Assembly (NCBI GenBank): GCA_020284085.1
Contig: JACEVL010000143.1
Location: 644,983-708,982, forward strand
Source of the DNA: Aporrectodea caliginosa
Taxonomy: Eukaryota > Annelida > Clitellata > Crassiclitellata > Lumbricidae
DNA length: 64,000 bases
Direction: 5' to 3'
The notes beneath the pieces were generated by a model, which worked only from the letters and a program-made list of their open reading frames with translations, searched no databases and was not told where the DNA came from. The stretch's first letter is position 1, and every line of letters begins with the position of its first letter. A program made the position numbers and the translations under genes. Shown here in pieces: positions 1-11,225 of the stretch.

Positions 1-1
1 A

Positions 2-1055
2 AATGTAGACCTTGACGACGACCGTTGGCTCCAGGCTTCTCTGCCGGTGAGAGATGGTGGTCTGGGTGTTCGTTGTGCATCTACGCTGGCACTTTCCGCC
101 TTCCTGGCTTCTGCTGCTAGCACAAACGAACTTCAGGCATGCATCTTACCGACAGAGTCGGCTGAAATACCGTACGAACTGGCGAATTCAGCACTCACCG
201 CTTGGATGACCCTGACAGGTGCAGAACCACCCACAGGAGCAGCAACTTATCGCCAAAAAGAGTGGGATCTCCTATTTACAGACAAGGCGTGGAAGGGCCT
301 ACTCGAGTCCACTAGCGCTCCACGTGATCGTGCCCGACTACTAGCTTCTCGAGCACCTCACTCTGGTGACTGGATGCTAGCTCCCCCTGTGACTGCTCTG
401 GGCCTGCGCCTCTCAGACGAGGAGGTACGGATCGCAGTCGGGATGAGGCTAGGCACGATACTCTGTGAGCCGCATTTATGCCACCACTGCCGGGGAAAAG
501 TCGACGCAAGAGGACTTCACGGACTGGTTTGTAGAGGAGGAGGCGGTAAACAGCAGCGGCACAGTATGCTAAACGACGTCCTCTGGAGAGCCCTTGGCAG
601 AGCGAAAATACCTGCTCAGAAAGAACCTCTCGGCCTCTCAAGAGAAGATGGGAAGCGGCCAGACGGTGTTACGCTGATCCCTTGGTCACGTGGACGATGC
701 CTGGCATGGGATGTGACAGTGTCCGACACCTACGCCACGTCTCATCTTCCTTACACATCAATCGGAGCTGGCGAAGCAGCCGAACGCGCCACTGTTTCAA
801 AGAGGGTGAAATACTCTACAATTACTACCAGCCATGACTTTGTAGCTGTCGCCATGGAAACCGGCGGCGCTTGGAGTAGCGAAGGTCTGCAATTCATATT
901 AGAGTTGGGAAGCCGGATAACGGCCGCAACGCACGATCCACTGGAGACATCGTACTTGTTCCAGCGTATCTCAGTAGCTCTGCAACGGGGAATGCCATCT
1001 GCCTCTCCGGAACATTGCCAACGCTCTCTGAGATCTGCTGAGATGACTTTTCAGA
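2..1055 (+). pseudogene. non-LTR retrotransposon 3' end with RLE-like domain (copy 1)
   Basis: Frame open from the first bases of the window; the 5' part lies outside. It begins with RT-thumb-like sequence (RWLQASLPVRDGGLGVR), then a Cys/His knuckle (LCHHC, then HGLVC), an RH..LND..WRAL stretch, and KRPDG followed by LAWDVTV. Knuckle plus PD...D spacing resembles the restriction-like endonuclease end of R2/R4/Dong-type non-LTR elements. One missing A near 994 shifts the frame; in the other frame the native end (NAICLSGTLP...) stops at TGA 1039-1041, so the apparent continuation to 1183 is not native. A short CAA run follows and a SINE lies directly downstream. Retroelement identity is firm; clade is inferred. 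Confidence 0.8.
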
Positions 1056-1077
1056 CAACAACAACAACAACAACAAC
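1056..1077 (+). repeat. (CAA)n tail of retroelement copy 1
   Basis: Short CAA run directly after the retroelement 3' end and before the SINE head. Confidence 0.8.
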
Positions 1078-1288
1078 GCGGTGGTGTAGAGGTATGTTCG
1101 GTGCCTTGCAACCGGAGGGTTGCGGGTTCGAATCCACCTCAAGGGGGTATGTTCGGTGCCTTGTGCTCCTCGGTCCTCCGTGAAACTCCGATTCAGTGTC
1201 CGCGCTGTAGTCGAGAGCGCCTCTGAGTAGAAATCTTAAAGGGGCGCTTTATAAATATCTAAAATGAAATGAAATGAAATGAAAAAAC
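1078..1288 (+). mobile_element. tRNA-derived SINE, family 1 (plus copy)
   Basis: tRNA-like head with B box GGGTTCGAATCC, a body ending in GGGGCGCTTTATAAATA and an ATGAA-repeat tail. Two reverse copies lie at 10972-11184 and 52666-52864. Here the 18-base segment GGTATGTTCGGTGCCTTG occurs twice (1091-1108 and 1147-1164), and part of the body seen in the other copies is missing between them, so this is a rearranged copy. Confidence 0.75.
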
Positions 1289-1309
1289 AACAACAACAAC
1301 AACAACAAC

Positions 1310-1370
<61 letters not shown>

Positions 1371-1372
1371 TA

Positions 1373-1405
<33 letters not shown>
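1285..1405. repeat. microsatellite (CAA)n/(TAA)n
   Basis: CAA units, then a long nearly pure TAA run. It ends directly against retroelement fragment 2. Confidence 0.95.
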
Positions 1406-1406
<1 letters not shown>

Positions 1407-1582
1407 GCTTAAGAGGCCTTGAATTAATCACAGAGATGGGCCGTCATCTGACAAAGGCGACGGACGAAGTCAGAGAGACAACCTTTCTGTTTCAAAGACT
1501 TTCTTTGACAATTCAGCGCTTTAACGCTGTGGCCTTCGCCGGCTCTTTTGTTGACTCTATGCCCGAGATGGAAGAGGGATAG
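1406..1582 (+). pseudogene. RLE retrotransposon C-terminal fragment (copy 2)
   Basis: 59 codons matching the C-terminus of copies 1 and 4: GLELITEMGRHLTKATD, then TTFLFQRLSLTIQRFN and AVAFAGSF, ending at TAG 1580-1582. It starts abruptly at the TAA repeat, with another TAA repeat 25 bases after the stop. A severely 5'-truncated insertion. Confidence 0.75.
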
Positions 1583-1606
1583 CCCTTCCAGTTTAAAACT
1601 AGATTT

Positions 1607-1826
<220 letters not shown>

Positions 1827-1830
<4 letters not shown>

Positions 1831-1950
1831 CCGTAGCCTTCAGGGGCACTTTCGCACAATGCACCGGGGACGAGGACCACTAACTCCAAATTGACAGCAC
1901 ACCTTAGGATAGTTTCTAAGTCCCTGAGGGATAAAAAAATAAATAAAAAA
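1827..1950 (+). pseudogene. RLE retrotransposon extreme 3' end (copy 3)
   Basis: Only about 18 codons remain (NAVAFRGTFA...), matching the last residues of copies 2 and 4, then a stop at 1881-1883. The 3' UTR keeps CCTGAGGGAT, also found after copy 4 at 5581-5590, then A-rich sequence and a new AAT run. Confidence 0.65.
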
Positions 1951-2105
<155 letters not shown>

Positions 2106-2187
2106 TACTCCACTGCAATCGAGCATCAATGTCTGTCATGATTAGAGCTCTCCTTTGAGAAGAAGCGCATAGACAAACCATCACCTT
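2106..2187 (-). repeat. left arm of an inverted repeat around a SINE
   Basis: Reverse-complement match to about 2471-2545 (CCAAGGTGATGGTTTGTCT, AAAGGAGAG, CACGACAGACATTGA). The two arms enclose the family-2 SINE. Confidence 0.65.
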
Positions 2188-2412
2188 GGGGGGCGAGGCG
2201 CATTGGATAAGATCTTGCACAGTGACCGAGAGGTACCGAGTTCGAGCCCCCGTTGGGCGGATTTGATTTGTAGGCTGCTATTAGCGCCGTTGTATTACAT
2301 GGCTGTCTGTTCTGTTAGTAGTTAAGATTTCATATGCATAACATGTAAATGTACAGCGCAGTGCGTTTGTCAAGCGCTTAATAAAGAAAAAAAAATATTA
2401 TTATTATTATAA
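2188..2412 (+). mobile_element. tRNA-derived SINE, family 2 (plus copy)
   Basis: Head with GGCGCATTGGATAA (A-box region) and GAGTTCGAGCCC (B box); body contains TAGGCTGCTATTAGCGCCGT and CTGTCTGTTCTGTTAGTAGT; ends in AATAAAG plus an ATT run. Related copies at 43456-43720 (plus) and 52271-52528 (minus). Confidence 0.75.
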
Positions 2413-2470
2413 CGTACACGTAATGTGTATTGTTAAACGTCTATTTTAAGACATGGACGGTTCCTTCACG

Positions 2471-2545
2471 TTGCCAAGGTGATGGTTTGTCTCAAAGGAG
2501 AGTTCTAATCACGACAGACATTGAAGCTCGATTCAGTGGCGGCGA
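2471..2545 (+). repeat. right arm of the inverted repeat around a SINE
   Basis: Partner of 2106-2187. Origin unknown; no coding similarity recognised. Confidence 0.6.
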
Positions 2546-2705
2546 TAGCAATACGGTTTCAGCAGGTCATGCCAGGGTCATTGGACTTACTCAGCAGGTC
2601 AGAAGAAATTAATGATTGAGTTTGACGTATCAAGCACAGGCGGTGTCACGATATAAGTCTCCCGAAACAGAGTCTCCACTTGGCTGAAATGATGTCTCCC
2701 GCGGA

Positions 2706-2750
2706 GACTCTGTATCAGGGCCTGTCCGTGACAGGCCCTGATACAGAGTC
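2706..2750. repeat. perfect 21-bp palindrome with 3-base loop
   Basis: Arms 2706-2726 and 2730-2750 are exact reverse complements (left arm begins GACTCTGTATCAGGGCC) around CGT. A weaker GTCTC...GAGAC pairing lies just upstream. Function unknown. Confidence 0.9.
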
Positions 2751-3254
2751 AGTTTTGGAAGCGCTGTTGTAGTTGAAGCGCTATTTTTGTCACTGAATCC
2801 CGATTGTCAGCACTCCAAATACGATTATTTCGGAAACTCTGTGACGTCAATTGCACGGATAGCTCTTGCCTTCGATAAGATGTCCATGTCTTAAAATAGA
2901 AGCAAATTAGGCGTCATAAGGCGACATGACGTAATTTTTAGCCCTAGAGAGCGTTTGTCATTTCCATGCTCACGAAAGCATACGGCTCTAAGCGCAGCAG
3001 ACATTATTGTGTGTTATTGCAAGATTTCAAGTCAGTCAAAAAAATATCCAATTCATTGAAATCGTTTACTGAAGATTTGTAACGTGCTTCTCAAACCTAA
3101 GCGCAGGGCACCAACTTATTCACGAGCGTTGCCTCGTGTCAGAGGGCTTGTCGTGAGAGACATTGCCAAGACAGAGCAGGAAAGGAAGAAAAGCTGATAA
3201 GGCGGGTTACGTTTAAGATGAGAGATATAGGAAGGCGGTGGATTGTAGGCCTAT

Positions 3255-3945
3255 GTATTGTTACCCGTCAGAAAAATTGAAAATGAAAACGACCCGACAA
3301 AACAGCCTCCGTAAGAATGACCTCGAAAAAACCTCCCCGTCAAATCGGCTTCTGTCATACCGTCCCACGTCACATATCGCCCCCGTCATGTCGGCGCCGT
3401 CATATCGGCCTCAGTCATATCGGTCCCTCACATAGAAGTTGCCTTGATGAAACAATTCTTTTCTTTGCGTAATTAGAAACTGGATTACTGAAAATAAATG
3501 TTTGCGCTATAATTGAATTTGGATTATGAACAGAATTTGCGCTAAAATTAATGGAAGTTGTATTGATGAAAAATAAGTCTTTGCGTAAAATTAATAGAAG
3601 TTCGATTTATGACATTATTAAATCATTGAATTAATTAAATACGTTAACCAGTTAGCATTAGGCGCTGGTTCCCCGCAGTCCATTGTCCAGCTGAACCGCG
3701 TGCTTGAGGTTTTCAACATAGTTTGTCAGCGTAGACCTAAAAGTAATTGGAACATCGGATATTATGTGTAGGACCGATATGACGGGATCGATATGACGGG
3801 GGCCGATTTGACGCGGATGTTTTTTCGAGGCCATTTTTACGGGGGCTGTTTCGTCGGAAAGGTTTTGTCGGGGCCCATTTGTCGGGGCCATTTTGTCGAG
3901 GCCGATTTGTCCTGGGCCGTTCTGACGGGTCACCGTATGTATTCT
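3255..3945. mobile_element. foldback-type element with sub-repeated inverted ends
   Basis: Left end (about 3258-3433) and right end (about 3768-3940) are inverted copies. Both are degenerate strings of a roughly 14-base unit like CCCGTCAAATCGGC, with outermost words ACCCGTCAG and CTGACGGGT. The centre carries a half-copy of the FB-W minisatellite (about 3460-3600). Small frames across it are translations of the repeat. No transposase seen. Confidence 0.6.
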
Positions 3946-3995
3946 TAATTTGAGAAGAAACTATCTGTTAGTATAGAATAATTATAGTTGGCCAC

Positions 3996-3996
<1 letters not shown>

Positions 3997-4086
<90 letters not shown>
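3997..4086. repeat. microsatellite (GT)n
   Basis: About 90 bases of uninterrupted GT. Confidence 0.98.
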
Positions 4087-4087
<1 letters not shown>

Positions 4088-4672
4088 TAACCAACCATTA
4101 CTGTTCTTACCTTGCCAATAGCATTCCGGGATCATAAGACAGTTCTTTTAAAAGAGGCAGGAGTTAGCTTCATATAGGTCTTACCAGTAAGATCTTAGCT
4201 TCTTACAATGAAATCGAATAGATCTTTTTTCACTAGATTTTCACACGAACACAGTTACACGCCCTGAATTAATCCGTAATTATACGGATTAGTTACGGAA
4301 TTTACTTTTTCGATCGGGTGACTCGCAGACTCAAGGGCACGCATTCCAGTTCTTCAATCCCAACCGGGTTTTAAACTGCGATGGCAGGACAAGATTCTGC
4401 TATTGTATTCCAGTTCACAATCCCCAACCGGGTGTAAGACGATTGTACGTTTAGAGACGGGTTTCTGTCAACTAATAAACATGGGAGTTTGAGTCCATAT
4501 GACTCCCCAATTTCCTGCCTCTATTTCCTGCCTCTATTTCCTTGTCAGAACAAGGAAATAGAGGCAGTACAACGTGTTTGGAGCTGCTTCTGCGTTTATA
4601 TTCTCCATTAAATTCGATTCTTTTAAGGTCTTCCTCGTTTAATATCCTCTTAAATCTGTCTAGTTGGTTCAC
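4087..4672. other. non-coding spacer
   Basis: No gene. Holds a short palindrome near 4269-4288 (AATCCGTA and its complement) and two diverged copies of a segment containing ATTCCAGTT...CCAACCGGGT (about 4340-4440). Confidence 0.5.
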
Positions 4673-5639
<967 letters not shown>

Positions 5640-5640
<1 letters not shown>

Positions 5641-5711
5641 CAACCCTGGCTCAGATTCGAACCACTAAAATCTTCCAATTGACAGTCGGACACGCTAACC
5701 GCTATACCATA
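5640..5711 (-). other. tRNA(Asp)-like pseudo-tRNA
   Basis: On the minus strand TATAGCGGTTAGCG, an anticodon arm whose loop CTGTCAA would give GTC, and GGTTCGAATC read as D, anticodon and T arms. The T stem has mismatches, so this is a tRNA-derived repeat head or pseudogene rather than a working tRNA. Confidence 0.55.
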
Positions 5712-5718
5712 TTTATTT

Positions 5719-6125
5719 ATTTAGCGTTTGCAGTTCGCGCTAAGCCAGCGCACCGCATCGTCATCAGCAATTATATGCAAAGCGGAGAGTCCACCAGGAA
5801 AACAAGTTATACTGCAGTCATTAACGATGTGAGCCATTGTTTGTACATCTCCGCAGGCGTAGAGAGGGTTCGAGGCCTGCTTCAACCGGACTTGGTTTGC
5901 CGCACAGCGGCCCTGGCCAGTTCTGAATCGATTTAACGTCGTCCAGAGGCGGCGAGGTAGGTTGTGGCCGGGAGGCCAGACAGATGGCATGGCAATGAGG
6001 GAATGGTTTACAACGTCAGCTGTTGACCATTCTGCACTCCAAGCCGAAGTAGCCTACAATGTAGCTCTCATGTCCTCGGATGGCGGGTCCAACCAAATTG
6101 GACCGTCTCGAGGGGAGACGCACAT
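5719..6125 (-). pseudogene. jockey-like non-LTR retrotransposon C-terminus
   Basis: Minus-strand frame reads WSAEW, LPRRLWTTLNRFRTGQGRC, then a knuckle CGDVQTMAHIVNDC and ADDDAVRWL, the usual tail of jockey/I-group ORF2 proteins. Broken upstream by TAG at 6054-6056 and by a frameshift near 6105 (RLPSRR in one frame, IWLDPP in the next). Different family from the RLE elements next door. Truncated and dead. Confidence 0.8.
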
Positions 6126-6164
6126 CAGGGTGAAAAAAGATATCGTCGTGTAGTGGTAGTCCCC

Positions 6165-7405
6165 GGCGCCGCCGCCATCCGCCGCCGCCGCCAGTCGCTA
6201 AGCCCTCAAGTCGAAGTCAGTCGCTAAGGCTATCGACTGGACCAAGTCACCGCCGCCGCCGCCGCTAAGCCCTCAAGTCGAAGTCAGTCGCTAAGCTATC
6301 GACTGCTATCAATCAATCAATCAATCAATTTTCGTTTATTCCGAACACCAAGCTGACAGAACGCAGCTTGTTACATTGGTTAGTCATATATTTATATATG
6401 TGTTCATTTGTATGTCACCTTGTCCTTTCTGGTTATCGTTTAATTTAATTTTTAATTGATTTATTCAGAATATGTCTTTATATAGTACTCTAGGAATGAA
6501 GTTACGATTATCTTTGTCCGGAAGAGAGAAGTCATGGGCCCGAGGGCGGAGCATATGTCCACAAGAGGGGCGAGGCGGGGGGAAGAGCCGATGGAGTACG
6601 TGGTGTTCATCGACTTTGTCCACTTAATATAATCAGCAGTTATTTATTTACTACCTTAATGCCTACCTAGTGCTACTTACTTACTTTACTAATTATACAA
6701 TAACTTTCAAGGAGTCCATATTTAGACCTACTATCAACCATCGAAGCCTAATATACGTCGATGCTATCAACAGTCAGATTTTTCTGTCACGTTATCTCAC
6801 GTGGCGCACTTCTTTATTGAAAATGGCGTCTTTTCGAAGCAAACGGTGCGTTGAAAATACGCTGGTTTCAGTGTCTTTAAACACGGCACAACTAAAGATG
6901 ATTCCGGAAAAATTGATAATATTATGTTTGTAAAATTATGGAAAATAGGCGTTCATTTGCCCTTTCGAGAGAAATCCGGTGTTTGGCGAACTACTGGTAA
7001 ATCTGGGTGAGACATAGGCCTACATGTAAGTATACAATAGGCGTACTATTATAGGCAGACTTGAATGCTGCACGCTTTAGTTTCTTGTCTGATTTAAATG
7101 TAACGCGATAATGGTTTGATAATTTTGACTTGGTTAGTGTATAGGCCATAATTTGCTATTAATTTAGATGTACCACCGCTTTATTTGGCCACAAAGCATG
7201 ACGTGCAGCGAAACGTGACTTTACAGTATACACCGTAAAATGCATTTTATTGTTAGGTAACTAATAGAGGTACCCGAGAAGTCGGTATCAAGTCGTTAAG
7301 TCAGTCGATAAGCCTAACCGACTTAGTCAGTCGATAAAGCAAATGACTTGGTCAAGTCAGTCTCCAAGTCAGTCGCTAACGCTTCTGTTAGCGACTCCGG
7401 GGACT
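6165..7405. mobile_element. possible foldback element with AGTCGCTAA sub-repeats
   Basis: Left end begins GTCCCCGG, then CCG-rich and AGTCGCTAAG/AAGTCGAAGTCAGTCG repeats (one unit twice near 6195 and 6265). Right end (about 7265-7405) carries AAGTCAGTCG repeats and finishes GTTAGCGACTCCGGGGAC. GTAGTGGTAG occurs just outside both ends. ATCA repeats and unrecognised unique sequence fill 6300-7260; no transposase seen. Confidence 0.4.
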
Positions 7406-7596
7406 ATGTAGTGGTAGGCTGTCTTTAGAGCGGACTTAGCTAAGTTGTATTGCCAGAGCCTCCGGCCGAGTCCGGCGCTACTACCATAATGAGGTAAAAA
7501 TATCCTTCTGTACCATATAAACATTGCTTCGTTTTAACGGTATAAACTACGTCTTCTTCCAAAGTTTCGAACTGTAAAAATTTGCGAGTCTCCATT

Positions 7597-8112
7597 TTAA
7601 GTAGCCGGATAACACTTTATGGTACTCTCGTCACTTCTGCTACTCTTCTCACTAGCGGTACTCTCCTCACTTGTGCTACTCTCTTACACCGTAATTGCGT
7701 ATCGATCTCTCCAGACTTTACCATTATAAGCCTTCAGCGTGAGGATACAGGTCTTAAAAGTCATACTCGCCTTATACAACGATCGGTAGACAAAGACTTC
7801 GTTATTGTTTTTGTCTAGTATCTCAACACTTATAGGATTATTTCTAATAGTTGTTAAATACTCATACTTGGGTAATACTTGCCTTTTCTCCTTCACTGGT
7901 TCGGGCAATTCTGATTCCGGTAAAATGCCCTTCTCAACGAGTATTCTCAACATATCCGGTTTATTCAAATGGCTTAACTTGTAAAGGCTCAATTTCAGAA
8001 GCAGGTGTTGTATCATTTCTAAATTCTTCCAGACAATGTGTTTCCTCTGCATTGGATCCGGCATGGCACTGCGAATGGTCATCCATTCCAAGTTCTTTGT
8101 GGCGTAATTCAC
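7597..8112 (-). CDS. hypothetical protein exon with in-frame stop before an acidic Ser-rich tail
   Basis: Open minus-strand frame of 142 codons (8112 to TAA 7684-7686). The last 50 residues (ISVEILDKNNNEVFVYRSL...WRDRYAITV) faintly recall NUMOD-type modules by spacing only. After the TAA the same frame continues with ESSTSEESTASEKSSRSDES, encoded by four 18-bp repeats, to a second stop at 7597-7599. The 5' part overlaps the ZNF-1 tail in another frame. It may be an exon of an unknown gene, a decayed gene or chance; family not recognised. Confidence 0.35.
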
Positions 8113-9758
8113 TTGTGAATGGTTTAAATCCCAAATGAGTTGTAGAATGATTTCTCAGTACACCGCTTAGTACAAAACCCTGATGACCAATTTCATAGTT
8201 GTGTATTCTCTTTCCTAGGTGTGTAGTCATGTGGTAATTCAAAAGAGTAATCAACCTAAATGACTTGTCACAAAGTTGGCATTTGTATGGTTGGTAATGA
8301 GTGTGAGTACTTTGATGATAATTTAAGCTATCACGAGAAATATACGCTCTGTGGCAAAGTTGACATTTGTATGGTTTTTTCTCCTGTATGGGTTCTCATG
8401 TGTATTTTGAGATTCTGTTTCCTTGTAAATGCTTTCTGACACAAATTGCATTCGAATGGTTTTTCTCCAGTATGGGATCTTCCATGTTCCTTCAGTTGTT
8501 TTGATGTAGTGTAGGCTTTACAACATAACTTACATTTGTATGGCTTATCTCCAGTATGTATTTGAAGATGTTTGTTCAACAAACTAACATTAGCAAGACG
8601 TTTCCCACATACATTGCATTGCCATATTTTTTCTCCCGTGTGGGTTGTTGTATGGTTAATGAAACTACCAGATGATGCAATTGCTTTATCACAAAATTCA
8701 CATTTGTATGTATCTTTTCTTGTATGAGTTCGTGCATGCTTCTTTAGAGCAGGAGCAGTTCCAAATGATTTATCACAAAACTGGCATTTGTATGGATATT
8801 CTCTTGTATGAGTTCCTGCATGCTTCTTCAAAACACGAGCTCTTCCAAATGATTTACCACAAACATCGCATTTGTATGGCTTGTCGTCTGCATGAGTTCG
8901 TGAAAGTCTCTTTAGACCACAACGACTTCCAAATTCCCTGTCACATAACTCGCATTTGTGTGGTATCTCTAATTTCTGTCTGTCTGTGTGATGCTTTAGC
9001 AAATTACGTCTTGTAAATCCGGCGCCACAGAAGTCGCATACGTACGGCTTGTCATCCTTGTGGATTCTCTTTTTGTGGCCCCTCAGTTTGGCAATTGTTG
9101 CAAATTTTCTTCCACAAATTTCGCATTTTAATGGCTTTTTATTTTCATTGCCACACAATTGACACTTGTATGACTTGTCTTCTGCATGAGTTCCTGTATC
9201 GGTCCTTAAACGACAAGAACTCCCAAGTGCTTCTCCACATAACTCGCATTTGCATAACTCTTCTGTATGCATTTGCGTATGTTTCTCCAGCGTAGAAGGA
9301 CTTCCAGTTGCTTTGCCCCAAAACTCGCATGCACACCGCTTTTCTCCCGCGTGGATTATCCTTGTGTGGCTATTAAGTCTGATAGGCCTACTTTTGGCAA
9401 TTTTTTCCCCACAAAATGCGCATGTGAATGGCTTTTCATCTTTGCCTATTTCTCGACTGTGATCTCGAACGTATTTCAATTTATTCTTATGCCGTCCTTC
9501 TTCTTTATTGGTTCTCATGTGCTTTCGTAAATCTGCAGGATGAAAGTATGCTTTCTCACAATATTGGCATTCGTATGCCTTTTCTCCAGTATGGATTATT
9601 GCGTGTTCCATTAGGTGAAAACTCTTTGCAAACGTTCTACCAGAACATTCGCACCGGAATGGTTTATCAACTGCACCTATTGCCCTGCAGTCTGTTTCAT
9701 TGTCTCGGTTGCATTCCTTCGATGGTCCTGACTGACAAACACCTTGCTCTTCATTCAT
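7961..9758 (-). CDS. C2H2 zinc-finger protein ZNF-1, with a one-base frameshift
   Basis: Probable DNA-binding nuclear protein. From ATG 9758 the frame gives 475 aa with about 15 fingers. Early ones are often degenerate (CEC in finger 1, CEFW in 4, HMRTN in 2); the last six are canonical with HTGEKP-like linkers. Near 8396 the linker has one A too many, so the frame ends at 8331. In the next frame the protein continues smoothly (KPYKCQLCHRAY, KPYKCQLCDKSF, then decayed fingers) to a stop at 7961. I annotate the joined span; the extra A may be an assembly error or a real break. Single exon as seen, no KRAB, BTB or SCAN domain. Confidence 0.75.
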
Positions 9759-9779
9759 TGCACACAGTATTATAACTTC

Positions 9780-10970
9780 GTATTATTAATGAGATGACTT
9801 TGTGATACACTGACGTATAGGTCATTAAATGTCTTAAAGATTGTACTAAAATAATACAGTGAAGTGCTATTCTCTCACATTCACAGACGCTTTCATTAAT
9901 AGTACTTTATCGATCGTTGTAGAAAAGTTTGTGTTTATGATCTGTTGCCCAAGTTCCTTCTATTTTCAATTCTACCTTTACATTCTCTGGCTGCGAATAT
10001 CACCAGATCAGTTTCCATTTCTCCAGTGAAAGCAGCAGCTGTTAGAACGTAAGATAACATGAAAACGTTTCATAAGCTTCCTCTAAAGACTCTACAAACT
10101 TGTAAAAAAACGAATAAGTTACTTACTACACATCTATCATAATCCTTCAAATGTACAACTGCACTTAGGCCTAATCGTAATAGTACGCTAACATAACAAG
10201 AAACATGGCATGCATACATGTAGTTTAACATAAAACAGAATAACATAATATAGCGGCTCACAGGTCAAGAAATATGTATTACAACTAGAGTAAAAAGCAG
10301 AGACCGCCTAATCAGCAGTAGCTAATCTACATTGTAGGCGAACTACTCCACCACGTTTTCCCGTATAGGGCCTATATCAATCGTTTCATAAGCGTCCTCT
10401 AAAGATTCTTAAAAAATTGTCAACAGCGAATCAAAGCTTGTTGTTAATGCTTGTTGGCTGCTATTTACTACACACCTATCAAAATCGTTCAAATGTTCAA
10501 CTACGCTTAATCATAAGCTCCAAATTTCAAAGCGCAACCCTAAGGCTCACCGCAGGGCACCCGCTCATTCACAAACGCTGTTTAAATGTCTCTCCAGGAA
10601 CTTCTGCATAACTTTGGGTTAACTGCATGGTAAATAACTCGTAATCGTAATCTCCAAACTTCTAAAGCGCCACTCGAAAGCCGAGCGCAGGGCACCAGCT
10701 TATTCACGAGCTCTAATCAGAAGGGTTGCCCAAGAGAGTAGCCCGAAGGAGGTCCGAGTCTGGTTTCCAGAGGATTAGAGGTGGCAGAGTAGCTGTTAAG
10801 GTGGGTGTCGTTTAGGTCGAGTATTGGAAGGTAGATGGTTTACTCTTTACATGGTTTACTGCATGGTTTACTCTTGTTCCACTTTTAAACTACAGCATAA
10901 TTTGCGCGTTTCCCATTGTCAATGTATCTGATTACCTGTCCAGCTTGCATTGTATTGTATTGTATTGTAT
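9780..10970. other. non-coding 5' side of ZNF-1 with dispersed repeats
   Basis: No gene recognised. Two copies of a dispersed word set (AAGCGC...GCGCAGGGCACC...TTCAC) at about 10505-10570 and 10665-10715, related to 3096-3130, 14632-14690 and, reversed, 43395-43440 and 61165-61215. An ATTGT repeat at about 10947-10971 is the SINE tail. Confidence 0.5.
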
Positions 10971-10971
10971 T

Positions 10972-11184
10972 TGCACACTTGTTATAGCGCCCCTACCAGA
11001 TTGCCTATTCAGAGGCGCTCCCGACTACTGCGCGCACGCTGAATCGGAGTTTCACGCCGAAGCGCATGAGCAATTGCAGTGAAGGACTTGCCCAGGGTCC
11101 CTACGCGGCGGCTTTGAGTTGGATTCGAACCCGCAACCCTCCAGCTGCAAGGCACCGAACATACCCTTATACCACCGCGCCCCA
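10972..11184 (-). mobile_element. tRNA-derived SINE, family 1 (fuller copy)
   Basis: Minus-strand head GGCGCGGTGGTATAAGGG, B box GGGTTCGAATCC, body AAGTCCTTCACTGCAATTGC and GGAGTTTCACGCC in + orientation, end GGGGCGCTATAAC, then an ACAAT tail. Includes the middle section missing from the copy at 1078. Confidence 0.8.
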
Positions 11185-11225
11185 GTTGTATTGTGTTATG
11201 TTGTATTGCTGCATTGAGGTCGTAC

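Noticed and set aside
3658..3933. 91-codon minus frame rich in MTRQNGPGQIG-type words
   Set aside because: Translation of the foldback sub-repeats; no Met-to-stop conservation expected.
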